A stretch of DNA of 64,000 nucleotides from assembly GCA_038530285.1 (NCBI GenBank), contig JBCBCY010000009.1, positions 62,001 to 126,000 of the forward strand, given 5' to 3'. Positions 1-9,274 of this stretch are shown in pieces. A program made the position numbers and the translations under genes. Under the pieces are notes generated by a model that was given only the letters and a program-made list of their open reading frames with translations, searched no databases and was not told the DNA's origin. This DNA comes from JASJAR01 sp038530285. GTDB taxonomy: Bacteria > Pseudomonadota > Alphaproteobacteria > Rhodobacterales > Rhodobacteraceae. Positions within the stretch are counted from its first letter, which is position 1; every line of letters starts with the position of its first letter.

Positions 1-1
1 C

Positions 2-559
2 GTGATGGTCAAAGAACCCCGTCCGGGCCGGGTGAAAACACGGCTGGGGCGCGAGATTGGCCATGTCGCGGCCGCCTGGTGGTTTCGCCACCAAGTGGCC
101 GGTTTGATCAAGCGCCTGCGCGACCCGCGCTGGCAGTTGGTGCTGGCCGTAGCGCCCGACGCGGAAGGCTTGGCCAGCCGCATCTGGCCCAAGGATGTCC
201 CACGTATCCCCCAAGGCCAGGGCGATCTGGGCGACCGGATGGGGCGGATCCTGCGTGGTCTGCCGCCGGGACCTGTCGTGATCATTGGTGCTGATATCCC
301 CGTTGTGACCCCCGCCCACATCTGGCGGGCCTTTCGCGCGCTGGGCACGGCCCCGTCTGTTGTGGGCCCGGCCCCTGATGGAGGCTATTGGCTTGTGGGT
401 CTCAAACGCTGTAGCGCGGTGCCGTCGCGCCTGTTTGAGGGCGTTCGCTGGTCCAGTGCGAATGCCCGTGCCGACACCGCCTCGACCCTTCCGAGCCCCA
501 TCGCACAGGTGGACACCCTGCGCGATGTGGACACCAAAGCCGATCTAGAGCGTTCTTGA
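2..559 (+). CDS. TIGR04282-type arsenosugar/glycosyltransferase-like protein (DUF2064), 5' partial
   Basis: The first visible residues (MVKEPRPGRVKTRL) match the N-terminal nucleotide-binding motif of the DUF2064/TIGR04282 family, in which it follows a short beta strand. The true start therefore lies just before the window and the gene is cut at its 5' end. A second family motif, ADIPVVTP at about residue 97, and the PDGGYWLVGL motif at about 125 are present. These proteins have a GT-A-like fold and are thought to be nucleotidyl- or glycosyltransferases, often near radical-SAM genes; no substrate can be named from the sequence. The gene converges on the transglycosylase gene, with a hairpin between them. 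Confidence 0.8.
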   Translation: MMVKEPRPGRVKTRLGREIGHVAAAWWFRHQVAGLIKRLRDPRWQLVLAVAPDAEGLASRIWPKDVPRIPQGQGDLGDRMGRILRGLPPGPVVIIGADIPVVTPAHIWRAFRALGTAPSVVGPAPDGGYWLVGLKRCSAVPSRLFEGVRWSSANARADTASTLPSPIAQVDTLRDVDTKADLERS

Positions 560-578
560 TTTTACGTGTTAGACGTGA

Positions 579-600
579 AGCCTTCCGAATTCAGAAGGCT
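579..600. terminator. Convergent-gene hairpin
   Basis: Seven-base perfect arms (AGCCTTC and GAAGGCT) around an 8-nt loop lie in the 46-bp gap between two convergent genes. There is no strong U-tract on either side, so it is a candidate bidirectional terminator rather than a textbook one. Confidence 0.45.
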
Positions 601-605
601 CAAGA

Positions 606-1865
606 TCATCTCAGGCGACGCAGCACCTCAAACGAGGCATAGCCGTCCGGCACCATGCCCTGGGACCGCTGGAACCCCCGGATCGCCTGGATTGTATTGG
701 GCCCGATAATCCCGTCGACGCCTTGCGTGTTATAGCCCCGCCGGGTCAAGAGCCGCTGCATTTCCTGCTTTTCGGAAAAGCGCAGATTCCGGTCGCCGCG
801 CGGCCAACCAGCCTTCAGCGCAGGACCGCCGCCGATCCGGTCCGACAAGTGACCGACCCCGATCACATAAGCGTCCGCCGTGTTGTAGCGTTCGATCACA
901 TGGAAATTGTTGAAGATCATGAACGCCGTGCCTTGCGCGCCGGCAGGCAGCAGGATTGAGGCGCGGCCATGGTCGGGCACCCGTCCACCGCGCACATCCC
1001 GCACACCCATTTGCGCCCAGGTGCTCGGCATGCGTTTGATGCGCTCACCGGTCATGGAATAGTCGAACCCACGTGGCAGGACGACCTCAACCCCCCAGGG
1101 CTGGCCCTTGGTCCAGCCGAAATTCTTCAGGTAAGCTGCGGTTGAGGCCAGCGCATCGGTGGGATCATCTGACCAGATATCGCGCCGCCCGTCGCCGCGG
1201 AAATCTACCGCGTAGGCCAAATAGGATGTGGGCATGAACTGGGTATGGCCCATCGCACCTGCCCAGGACCCGGTCATCCGGTCGGGCCGCACATCGCCCG
1301 ATTGAATGATCTTCAGTGCTGCAATCAATTGCTGTTCAAAGAACCGCCCGCGCCGCCCGTCAAAGGCCAAGGTCGCCAGGGACTCGATGATCGGGCTTGA
1401 GCCGCGAAATGACCCATAGGCGCTTTCCAGACCCCACACGGCGGTGACAACCTCTGCCTCAACCCCGTAGCGGGCCTCGATCTCGGCCAGTACCCGGGCG
1501 TTGTCGCGCAAAGCCGCACGGCCATTGCGAATGCGCGTCTCTGACACCGCGGAATCAAGGTACTCCCAAATCTGCTTGGTGAATTCCGACTGGTTGCGGT
1601 CGCGCGAAATCACATCTGCATCGTACTGCACGCCCCGGAACGCCTGGTCGAGCACGGCGGGCCGAATGCCTTGTGCCCGCGCGCGGCGCTTGAACCCGTC
1701 AATCCAGTTCTGAAACGCTCGGTTCGCCACCGGGGTCGCGGCCAGATTGGTCCCGTTCACCACATCGGGGCGCGGTTTTGGTATCGGAGATGTGGGCATG
1801 GATGCGATTGCCGGTGTCAATCCAAGCCCGAGATATGCCGCTAAAATGGCCATGCGCCGGATCAT
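606..1865 (-). CDS. Lytic murein transglycosylase (MltB-like) with C-terminal peptidoglycan-binding domain
   Basis: A periplasmic enzyme of about 419 residues that cleaves the MurNAc-GlcNAc bond of peptidoglycan non-hydrolytically. The start at 1865 is preferred over an in-frame upstream codon because it opens directly into a signal peptide (MIRRMAILAAYLGLGLTPAIA) and has an AAGGTG ribosome-binding site about 6 nt upstream. The SLT_2/MltB domain follows. The catalytic Glu is in VWGLESAYG at about residue 146, and GAMGHTQFMP is the family's substrate-site motif. A PG_binding_1 domain (GVDGIIGPNTIQAIRGFQ) closes the protein. There is no lipobox, so it is a soluble periplasmic form. It follows rnr on the same strand with a 96-bp gap. 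Confidence 0.92.
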   Translation of the reverse strand: MIRRMAILAAYLGLGLTPAIASMPTSPIPKPRPDVVNGTNLAATPVANRAFQNWIDGFKRRARAQGIRPAVLDQAFRGVQYDADVISRDRNQSEFTKQIWEYLDSAVSETRIRNGRAALRDNARVLAEIEARYGVEAEVVTAVWGLESAYGSFRGSSPIIESLATLAFDGRRGRFFEQQLIAALKIIQSGDVRPDRMTGSWAGAMGHTQFMPTSYLAYAVDFRGDGRRDIWSDDPTDALASTAAYLKNFGWTKGQPWGVEVVLPRGFDYSMTGERIKRMPSTWAQMGVRDVRGGRVPDHGRASILLPAGAQGTAFMIFNNFHVIERYNTADAYVIGVGHLSDRIGGGPALKAGWPRGDRNLRFSEKQEMQRLLTRRGYNTQGVDGIIGPNTIQAIRGFQRSQGMVPDGYASFEVLRRLR

Positions 1866-1961
1866 ATCGGCACCTTTTGTTGCCTGCTCTTTTGACCAAT
1901 GTAGCTGCCCGGGCCCGATCGACAAAGGGTCAGTTGGTTAACAAGGCGGTCTCTCAGCCAA

Positions 1962-4211
1962 TTACCGCTGACGGCGTTTGCGCGTGACCTTGCGTTTTTT
2001 GGCCGCCGCCTGACCGACCTTGCGGCGCGGACCACCGCCCCGGCGTGGGCTGGGGCCGCGCGCGATCCCGTCGCCGTTGATTTCCAACAGCTCAAGGATC
2101 AGCCCACCGGTGACGGGAGCGGCTTCGACCAGGCGGACCAGAACCCGCTGGCCCAGGGATATGATCTGACCGGTGTCTGACCCCATCAGGGTTTGCGCCT
2201 CCCGGTCATAGTGAAAGAATTCGCGCCCAATCGACCGCACCGGGATCAGCCCGTCAGCCCCTGTTTCATCCAACCGCACAAAGGCGCCAAAGCGTTGCAC
2301 ACCCGAAATCCGCCCACCGATTTCAGTGCCCACGCGGTCGGCCAGATAGGCGGCCAGATACCGGTCGGTGGTGTCGCGTTCGGCCACCATCGACCGCCGC
2401 TCGGTTTCCGAAATGCTCTGTGCGGTGGCTTGCAGGCGCTCGATTTCGTCCGGCGTCAGCCCATCGTCGCCCCAGCCATGGGCGCTGACCAAGGCGCGGT
2501 GCACCACCAGGTCTGAATAGCGCCGGATGGGTGACGTGAAATGCGCGTAAGACTTCAGCGCCAGTCCAAAGTGCCCGAAGTTTTCGGGGTTATAATAGGC
2601 CTGCTGCATCGACCGAAGGGTCGAGATGTTGATGACATCTGCATGGTCGGTGTCGGCGGCTGCCTCAAGCAAGCGGTTCAAATGCGCGGTTTTCAAGACC
2701 TGCCCCTTGGCCAGGTTCATGCCCACTGATCCAGCGGTTTCGCGCAACGCGTCGAGCTTTTCGGGGCTTGGTTCCTCATGCACCCGGTACAACAGCGGGG
2801 TCTTGCGCTTTTCCAGCTCGACCGCAGCGGCCACATTCGCCAGCACCATGAACTCTTCGATCAATCGGTGCGCATCGAGCCGGTCTTTATAGGCAACCGA
2901 GGTAACCTTGCCCTCATCCGACAGCACGATCTGGCGTTCGGGCAGGTTCAATTCCAGTGGCTGACGTGCCTCCCGCGCGCGGACCAACGCGGCATAGGCG
3001 GCATAAAGCGGCTTCAATACGGGGTCGAGCAGCGGGGCCGTGCGATCGTTTGGCGCGCCATTCATGCCCGCCTGCACCTCTTCGTAGTGCAGCGAGGCGG
3101 CAGAGCGCATCAAGGCGCGTTGAAACACCTGATCAATCAGTGCGCCGTCTTTGGTGATGCGCATTTTGACCGCGATGCACGCCCGATCGACCCCTTCATG
3201 CAGCGAACACAGATCGCCCGACAGGATATCGGGTAGCATGGGCACGACGCGGTCGGGGAAATAGGTGGAGTTGCCGCGTTTGCGCGCTTCGCGGTCGAGC
3301 GCTGAGCCCGGCGTGACGTAATGGGCCACATCGGCAATCGCGACCCATAACACATGCCCGCCGGGATTGTCGGCGGCCGTGTCGGCTTCGGCATAACAGG
3401 CATCATCGTGGTCGCGCGCGTCCGATGGGTCGATGGTTAGAAGTGGGAGATCGCGCAGGTCTGTGCGGGCGCCAAGTTCGGCGGGTATGGCGGCATCCGC
3501 TTCAGCAATAACAGCGTCTGGGAAGGCATCGGGGATGCCATGTTCGTGGATCGCAATGAGGGACACGGCCTTCGGCGCCGATGGATCGCCCAGCCTTGTG
3601 ACAATCCGCGCTGGCGGCAGCCCCATGCGCGATTTTGGCCCCGCCAGTTCGGCTTCCACTAGCTCGCCGTCTTTGGCGCCGTGGCGGTCTTTCTCGCCCA
3701 CGCGCCATTCGCGGTCAGACGCCTTATCGATCGGAACGATCCGCCCACCTTCGGACGTGGCGCGAAAAATCCCAAGTATTTTCTTGGGGTTGGACCCAAT
3801 CCGGCGGATCAAGCGGCCTTCGTAGGCGTGGTCATCCGCGTTGACTTCCGTCAGCCGCGCGAGGATGCGGTTGCCTGCCCCCAAGGCGGGATCGGCATCG
3901 CGCAGGACCATCATTATGGCAGGTTCCGGCCCCTCACCTTCCCATTCCAGGGGGCGGGCAAAAAGGTCGCCGTCGGGGCCCGGGTCCAGCACTTCCAGCA
4001 CGCTGACGGGGGGTAGTTTGGCCGGGTCCCGGTAGGTTTTTTTGCGCTTTTGCAGATGGCCTTCCTCTTCGAGGTCTTTGAGCATTCGTTTCAGGTCGAT
4101 CCGCGCGGCCCCCTTAATGCCGAACGCCTTGGCGATATCGCGTTTGGCGGTCTTGGTGGGGTTATCGGAAATCCAGGCGAGGATGTCGTCTTTGGTGGGA
4201 ATACGGGCCAT
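1962..4211 (-). CDS. rnr: Ribonuclease R
   Basis: A 749-residue 3'-5' exoribonuclease that degrades structured RNA, including rRNA and defective mRNA, in the cytoplasm. An N-terminal winged-helix region (residues 1-60) is followed by cold-shock/OB regions and the RNB domain. The catalytic acidic cluster is at about 261-270 (DPSDARDHDDACY). A C-terminal S1 domain at about 640-715 precedes a Lys/Arg-rich tail at about 725-749 typical of RNase R, which helps bind structured RNA. The length matches the family. It is first in a two-gene minus-strand set with the lytic transglycosylase. Confidence 0.96.
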   Translation of the reverse strand: MARIPTKDDILAWISDNPTKTAKRDIAKAFGIKGAARIDLKRMLKDLEEEGHLQKRKKTYRDPAKLPPVSVLEVLDPGPDGDLFARPLEWEGEGPEPAIMMVLRDADPALGAGNRILARLTEVNADDHAYEGRLIRRIGSNPKKILGIFRATSEGGRIVPIDKASDREWRVGEKDRHGAKDGELVEAELAGPKSRMGLPPARIVTRLGDPSAPKAVSLIAIHEHGIPDAFPDAVIAEADAAIPAELGARTDLRDLPLLTIDPSDARDHDDACYAEADTAADNPGGHVLWVAIADVAHYVTPGSALDREARKRGNSTYFPDRVVPMLPDILSGDLCSLHEGVDRACIAVKMRITKDGALIDQVFQRALMRSAASLHYEEVQAGMNGAPNDRTAPLLDPVLKPLYAAYAALVRAREARQPLELNLPERQIVLSDEGKVTSVAYKDRLDAHRLIEEFMVLANVAAAVELEKRKTPLLYRVHEEPSPEKLDALRETAGSVGMNLAKGQVLKTAHLNRLLEAAADTDHADVINISTLRSMQQAYYNPENFGHFGLALKSYAHFTSPIRRYSDLVVHRALVSAHGWGDDGLTPDEIERLQATAQSISETERRSMVAERDTTDRYLAAYLADRVGTEIGGRISGVQRFGAFVRLDETGADGLIPVRSIGREFFHYDREAQTLMGSDTGQIISLGQRVLVRLVEAAPVTGGLILELLEINGDGIARGPSPRRGGGPRRKVGQAAAKKRKVTRKRRQR

Positions 4212-4312
4212 GGGGCAGGGCTATCACGGGGCGTGCGCGGCGTCATTTCGAAACGTCTTGAGCTTCGAAAATCGGCGTATTCAAAGTGTATGACACCTCA
4301 GGGCCGGCATGA

Positions 4313-4379
4313 GGGGGCTCTGCCCCCGGCCCCAAGATAAACTTGGGTCCTCCCCCGGAGTATTTTTGCCAGGATGAAG
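4313..4379 (+). repeat. Dispersed intergenic repeat, copy 1
   Basis: GGGGGCTCTGCCCCC hairpin, then a second hairpin-capable spacer (CCCAAGATAAACTTGGG), then CCCCCGGAGTATTTTTGCC followed by AGGATGAAGG. It is the reference copy of a six-member family in this window. It lies upstream of rnr and downstream of a low-GC orphan gene. Confidence 0.85.
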
Positions 4380-4492
4380 GGCCTCGGGTTGCGTCTTGGA
4401 TCGGGGCTAGGTGTCAGGACGGCCGTCGAATTGCCACGCAAGCTCAGTCAAAGGCGGATTTACGGACAAAATTGCCGTTGGCAATTAGGCAT

Positions 4493-4939
4493 TTAACCTC
4501 TGTTTGATCGTAGCGCAAAAACCAGAAAAAAACAGGCCACTCCTCCCGCGCCCCAAGCGAGCAGCTCCGGCCACTTTAGGAAGGGATAGCCTACCGCTAT
4601 TTTTGACGTCAGAATGCCTAATGTTATGGCAGTGGCTACATTTGCGACTTTCTTAAGTCCCAGCTTTTGGGGCGTCAGCAGTGCACCTAGGGGCATCAAA
4701 AGAATAGTGTAAGCAACTTGCGGCCAATACAAAAGCCTATGTAATTTCAATATTTTAGGCTCTTCCGTGGCATTCCGGAAGCCGACGACATCGAAGCCAT
4801 CTCCATTCAGTGAACTTCGGCGTATGTCGCCCGCAATCTGCGAAAGCTCCACCATCATTGGCCAAGATAACGAAAACAAGAAAAGCGCAATGACAATCGG
4901 GACTGCGAAGAACAAGAATAATCGAACAAAGTTTCTCAT
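4493..4939 (-). CDS. Hypothetical low-GC integral membrane protein
   Basis: About 148 residues from the ATG at 4939; an in-frame TTG at 4975 would add 12 residues. I do not recognise the family. There is an N-terminal membrane segment (RLFLFFAVPIVIALFLFSL), a polar loop of about 50 residues containing GDIRRSSLNGDGFDVVGF, then three more hydrophobic segments and a short basic C-terminus (LRSNRG). Base composition is visibly AT-richer than every neighbour, including the gaps on both sides, which suggests recent acquisition. No ribosome-binding site is convincing at either start. It lies immediately downstream of the shortened end of dnaE2. Confidence 0.55.
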   Translation of the reverse strand: MRNFVRLFLFFAVPIVIALFLFSLSWPMMVELSQIAGDIRRSSLNGDGFDVVGFRNATEEPKILKLHRLLYWPQVAYTILLMPLGALLTPQKLGLKKVANVATAITLGILTSKIAVGYPFLKWPELLAWGAGGVACFFLVFALRSNRG

Positions 4940-5038
4940 GACGATCAGTATTGCCGCAAGACCTGCCCACCACAAAGCGGATTACTGTAATTGCCAAAGC
5001 GTTGTGTCACTATGCGCTCAAAGCGGACATTTGCTATC

Positions 5039-8017
5039 TCAAGCGCCAGCCGCCCCGGGCGTCAGCTTGTCGCGCAGAAAGCTCATCGGGTGGGCGCGCA
5101 GGGTCAGGCGCATGGCAACGTAATCCTCGATCACCTCTTCGCCGTCGGACATTTTCGGCAGATGCGCGGCCGGTTCGACAATGCCTTCGCCGTCGATATC
5201 GCCCCCGAACAGTGGCAGGGGCTTTTCACCGCCAATAGCCTTGGCCGCCCAAAGCGCGTCCCGGCGCGTGAGCCCCAGATCGGCAAAGGCATCCGCCTCG
5301 GCCAGGGCGCGCAGGGCCGGGGCTCCCACACCCGCCCGGCGCCACACATCTTCGACCGTCAGATAGCCGTTGCCGCGCGCAGCCGTGATCCATGCGGCAT
5401 CGTCTTCGCGCATGGATTTGATCTGGCGAAAGCCCAGGCGTAGGGCCAGCCCTCCCTTGCCGTCAGATTCCATTCGATTGTCCCAGAAGCTTTCAGCGAT
5501 CGACACCGGGCGAACGTCGACTCCGTGTTCGCGGGCATCACGTACGATCTGAGCGGGGGCGTAAAAGCCCATCGGCTGGGAGTTTAAAAGCGCACAGGCA
5601 AAGATGCCCGGATGGTGGCATTTCAACCAGCTTGATGCATAGACCAGAAGCGCAAAACTGGCGGCGTGGGATTCAGGAAACCCGTAAGATCCGAAGCCTT
5701 CGATCTGGGAAAAGCAGCGCTCGGCGAAGTCATCATCATAGCCGTTGCGCTTCATGCCTTTGAGAAACAGCGCGCGAAACTCTGAGACATTGCCGTGCTT
5801 TTTGAACGTCGCCAAAGACCGCCTGAGCCGGTCGGCCTGATCGGGCGTGAAGCCCGCGCCAACGATGGCGATCTGCATGGCCTGTTCCTGAAACAAAGGC
5901 ACGCCGAGGGTCTTGCCCAACACCTCACCCAGCTCATCGGAGGGGAATTCGACCTGCTCCTCGCCGTTCCTGCGGCGAAGGAAGGGGTGCACCATATCGC
6001 CCTGGATCGGGCCGGGCCGGATGATCGCCACCTCGATCACCAGATCGTAAAAGGTGCGCGGCCGCATCCGGGGCAGGAAGTTCATTTGCGCGCGGGATTC
6101 CACCTGGAACACGCCCAAACTGTCGGCGCGGCAAAGCATGTCATACACCGCCGGATCCTCGGGCGGCAGGGTGGCCAGATTGTAATCCAGCCGATGGTGC
6201 ATCTGCAAAAGATCAAAGGCCTTGCGGATGCACGTCAGCATGCCCAGGGCCAGCACATCGACCTTCAAAATCCCTAGGCTATCGATGTCGTCTTTGTCCC
6301 AGGGAATAACGGTGCGGTCCTCCATCGTGGCGTTTTCCACCGGCACCAATTCGTCAAGCCGCCCTTCGGTCATGATGAACCCGCCCACGTGTTGCGACAG
6401 ATGGCGCGGAAAGCCCTGGATTTCGTAGATCAGCGCCATGGTTTGGGCCAGCCGCCGGTCGGTCGGGTCGAGCCCGATTTCGCGCAACCGTTCGTTTTCC
6501 AGCCCGTTGGTCGAGAAAAACCCCCACAGCTGTGATGAAATCGCGGAGATCGTGTCTTCGGTCAGGCCCATCGCCTTGCCGACCTCGCGGATCGCGCGCT
6601 TGCCCCGGTAGTGGATCACGGTCGCGCACAGCCCCGCGCGGTGGCGCCCGTAACGGTCATAGATGTGCTGGATCACTTCTTCGCGGCGTTCATGTTCGAA
6701 ATCAACGTCGATGTCTGGCGGCTCATTCCGGGCTTCCGACACGAAGCGTTCGAACACCATGGTGCCGATTTCGGGGGACACTGACGTGACGCCCAGGCAG
6801 TAACACACCACCGAGTTGGCCGCCGACCCCCGCCCCTGACACAGGATGTTGCGCGACCGCGCAAAGGCCACCACATCGCGCACGGTCAGAAAGTAGGGCT
6901 CATACCCCAGCTTCGCGATCAGGGTCAGCTCGTGTTCCAAAAGCTTTTTCACCCGCTCGGGCGCGCCTGCGGGATAGCGCCATTTCAGCCCTTCGTAGGA
7001 CAGGCGCCGCAGCCGCGCGTCGGGGGTTTCGCCATCGGCAATTTCAGACGGGTATTCGTAGCGCAATTCATCAAGCTGGAAGGTCAGGCGCTCGGCCAGC
7101 TCGCCGGCCCGGGCGACCGCGCCTTCATGGCCCTGAAAAAGCCGCAGCATTTCGGCCTCAGACCTGAGGCGCTGTTCAGCATTGGCAAGTGCTGCGCGAC
7201 CCAGATCATCAACGCGGATGCCGGTGCGCACAGCCGTCAGCACATCCGCCAGCATCCGGCGGCGGCCCTGGTGCATCAGGGGCGAAGCGGATGCGATCGT
7301 GTCGATCCCCAACCCGGTGGCGATGTCAGCCAGCCGATCAAACCGGACCCCGTCGCGCCCATCATAGCGGGGGCTAAGCAGCATGTGACAGCTGTTGCCA
7401 AAGCACCGTACAAGGCGGCGTGCGGCGGCTTCCCCTTCAGGGCCTGGGAAAGGATGGATCAGCATTTCCAACCCTGCGCCGAATTCCACCAGGTCATCGA
7501 GATGTAACAGACAGGTGCCCTTTTCAGCCCGCTGCCGCCCGCGCGAGATCAGCCGGCACAGCCGCCCCCAGCCGGCGCGGTCCCGCGGCAATACGGTCAC
7601 GGTGAACCCCGTGGTCAGCACCATACGGGCGGCTGGCAACAGGCGGGGCACGTTGTTTATCGCAGCCGATTGCGCGGCGCTGGGCGTCTCATCAACCTCA
7701 ATCGGCGACAAGGCCCCGGCTTTGCGGCGAAGATCGTTGCCCGGATATTGTTCCCACAAAGATGGTTTGGGCTGGAAGGCCGCGACAGGTTCGGGCGGGC
7801 CGATGAAGCCTTTGGCCTGCAGCGCCTCCCGCTCGGCCACCTGGCGCGCAATTTCTTTCGCCTGGGTGTGCGCGCGGACAATCCCTGCCACGGAATTTTC
7901 ATCGGCAATCGCAATCGCGCCCAGGCCCAACAGCGCGGCCCGGTCGATATATTCCTCCGGGTGCGAGGCCCCGGTCAGGAATGTGAAATTCGACGTTATG
8001 TTGAGTTCGGCAAACAT
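5039..8017 (-). CDS. dnaE2: Error-prone DNA polymerase DnaE2/ImuC, apparently lacking the C-terminal OB-fold
   Basis: A C-family polymerase that performs SOS translesion synthesis with ImuA and ImuB. The start is placed at MFAELNITSNF because it matches the conserved DnaE2 N-terminus; ATG at 8029 and GTG at 8038 are upstream alternatives, and the latter overlaps the putative LexA site. The PHP domain covers about residues 1-300. The palm carries PDIDVDFEHERREE and a further Asp in LKVDVLALGML, with finger motifs after these. The protein ends about 20 residues after the DYVAMRLTLRAHPM segment (about 992 residues in all). From family knowledge, DnaE2 proteins are usually about 1,050-1,100 residues, with an OB-fold after this point. 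The missing part is not found in any frame downstream, where the low-GC segment begins. Confidence 0.93.
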   Translation of the reverse strand: MFAELNITSNFTFLTGASHPEEYIDRAALLGLGAIAIADENSVAGIVRAHTQAKEIARQVAEREALQAKGFIGPPEPVAAFQPKPSLWEQYPGNDLRRKAGALSPIEVDETPSAAQSAAINNVPRLLPAARMVLTTGFTVTVLPRDRAGWGRLCRLISRGRQRAEKGTCLLHLDDLVEFGAGLEMLIHPFPGPEGEAAARRLVRCFGNSCHMLLSPRYDGRDGVRFDRLADIATGLGIDTIASASPLMHQGRRRMLADVLTAVRTGIRVDDLGRAALANAEQRLRSEAEMLRLFQGHEGAVARAGELAERLTFQLDELRYEYPSEIADGETPDARLRRLSYEGLKWRYPAGAPERVKKLLEHELTLIAKLGYEPYFLTVRDVVAFARSRNILCQGRGSAANSVVCYCLGVTSVSPEIGTMVFERFVSEARNEPPDIDVDFEHERREEVIQHIYDRYGRHRAGLCATVIHYRGKRAIREVGKAMGLTEDTISAISSQLWGFFSTNGLENERLREIGLDPTDRRLAQTMALIYEIQGFPRHLSQHVGGFIMTEGRLDELVPVENATMEDRTVIPWDKDDIDSLGILKVDVLALGMLTCIRKAFDLLQMHHRLDYNLATLPPEDPAVYDMLCRADSLGVFQVESRAQMNFLPRMRPRTFYDLVIEVAIIRPGPIQGDMVHPFLRRRNGEEQVEFPSDELGEVLGKTLGVPLFQEQAMQIAIVGAGFTPDQADRLRRSLATFKKHGNVSEFRALFLKGMKRNGYDDDFAERCFSQIEGFGSYGFPESHAASFALLVYASSWLKCHHPGIFACALLNSQPMGFYAPAQIVRDAREHGVDVRPVSIAESFWDNRMESDGKGGLALRLGFRQIKSMREDDAAWITAARGNGYLTVEDVWRRAGVGAPALRALAEADAFADLGLTRRDALWAAKAIGGEKPLPLFGGDIDGEGIVEPAAHLPKMSDGEEVIEDYVAMRLTLRAHPMSFLRDKLTPGAAGA

Positions 8018-8032
8018 TCGACTCAGCATAAT

Positions 8033-8047
8033 ATTCACGTTTTGTTC
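8033..8047. promoter_or_regulatory. Candidate LexA (SOS) box of dnaE2
   Basis: ATTC-N7-GTTC on the plus strand, one mismatch from the alphaproteobacterial SOS box GTTC-N7-GTTC. It is 16 bp upstream of the chosen dnaE2 start. The matching box at imuB shares the TTTGTTC right half. Confidence 0.6.
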
Positions 8048-8058
8048 TAAAATCTAGC

Positions 8059-8091
8059 GGCCCGAGCAGAGCCCCCACTGCTGCTCGGGCC
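8059..8091 (-). terminator. Strong stem-loop after the Gly-rich gene
   Basis: Eleven-base perfect arms (GGCCCGAGCAG and CTGCTCGGGCC) around an 11-nt loop begin 5 nt past the stop codon of the upstream minus-strand gene. The RNA then runs into GCUAGAUUUU. It separates that gene from the SOS-controlled dnaE2 promoter. Confidence 0.7.
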
Positions 8092-8096
8092 ACGCC

Positions 8097-8642
8097 TCAG
8101 GACGGTTGTCCCAGTGCGTTCGTTGTCTCTTCTTGCTCATCAGGGTCGCCGCCAAGGCCCGCATCGCCGGGGATCATAAGCCCCGCAAAGCCGCCGCCGC
8201 TGCCGGAGGGTGCGCTGGCGCCCCCACCACTGCCGCCCTGCGATCCGCCACCGCCAAATTCGCCGCCCTCAATCAGGGCGGACGGGTTGTAGTCGCCGCT
8301 CGATCCTTGCGGCGGAACCGCTTCGGTCTGGATCACCGTCGGCGTGCCGCTTTCAGCCTCATCCTCAGCCTCATCGGCGGGGAAATTGTAGGGCGGTTCA
8401 TTCAGGTTCAACGCCTGCCCCGGATCAATCTGAACCAGCGTGTCAGACACACGGGCACCGGCCTCTTCGGCGCCTGAGCCCACGGTCAGTACGGTTGCGG
8501 TGGTCACGGTCACGGCGGCCGAAGACAAGACCACGAACGACGACGTCAGCGCGCCTTCGGAGCATGTCATGAAATGAGAGATCGCCCCGTTTACGATCGT
8601 CAGACGCTGGGGGGCGCTCCGAGGTTTGGATCGGATCAGCAT
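8097..8642 (-). CDS. Hypothetical Gly/Ser-rich protein
   Basis: About 181 residues from ATG 8642; GTG 8651 is an alternative. No family recognised. A basic N-terminus is followed by a hydrophobic Val/Thr/Ala/Ser stretch (about residues 35-55) that could act as a signal or membrane anchor. Then comes an acidic segment (ADEAEDEAESG) and a Gly/Ser-rich linker at about 130-160, ending in an acidic tail. The composition resembles a low-complexity, possibly exported protein. Support for coding comes from the long open frame on GC-rich DNA and the stem-loop directly after its stop codon. No clear ribosome-binding site is visible. Confidence 0.5.
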   Translation of the reverse strand: MLIRSKPRSAPQRLTIVNGAISHFMTCSEGALTSSFVVLSSAAVTVTTATVLTVGSGAEEAGARVSDTLVQIDPGQALNLNEPPYNFPADEAEDEAESGTPTVIQTEAVPPQGSSGDYNPSALIEGGEFGGGGSQGGSGGGASAPSGSGGGFAGLMIPGDAGLGGDPDEQEETTNALGQPS

Positions 8643-8651
8643 AAAGGTCAC

Positions 8652-9274
8652 TCGTTACTGCGGGCATCGAACATGACGCCCAATTACACGGACAAGGTTT
8701 TGCCACAGTTTCGTCCAAATCAAGGCATTTTCTGAGACAAGGCGCCGAGGTTCTGAATATAATTACATAGTTTCAATGATTTATGAGGTTTTTGGGCCTT
8801 TTTCGCCCGCCGGACAGTTTGATCGCGCAGGCGCGACAATCTGCGCAGCTTTGAACAACCGTCTTTGCAAACCGGGAAAATCGGGGCCGATGCCCCTCCG
8901 CGTCGAACATTGGAACCGCTCGATACGGAGGGGTGAGGGGCCAGGCATTGGGGGTGGACAGCCGGTGTCGCTGTTGCTGCGACTGATCCGAAAGGTCCTA
9001 AACGCCCAGGCTACGCGGCCGAAGCCAACACACTCTTAACACTCATAAAGCTGCACCCGGATACCAACCTATGCAGCACCACCAAGGTGAAAAAGATATG
9101 GGAAAGGTCTGTGTTCGGAACTGGGCGGAATTATGGCCGGAAAGGGGCATCGGTTTTTGCCTGCGAAGGCCTTGAATCCCGAAATGGCCGTAAAATATTT
9201 TGAAATGAAATAGTTACCGACCCATCAAGCGAATGATCTCAAGATCGGCCAAGGCGGCGCGACAGAGTGTTTCC
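8652..9274. other. Unexplained 620-bp intergenic region
   Basis: No supported gene; the one plus-strand frame of 87 codons (8776-9039) has no recognisable product or ribosome-binding site. The region contains an AT-rich stretch near 8755-8785 that could hold promoters. A stem-loop at 8893-8933 has perfect 8-bp arms, CCCCTCCG and CGGAGGGG, extended by TCGA/TCGA. An AAAATATTTT palindrome lies near 9192. It separates two minus-strand transcription units. Confidence 0.4.

Noticed and set aside
8776..9039. 87-codon plus-strand frame in the 8.6-9.3 kb gap
   Set aside because: No ribosome-binding site, no recognisable domain, and composition typical of random GC-rich frames.
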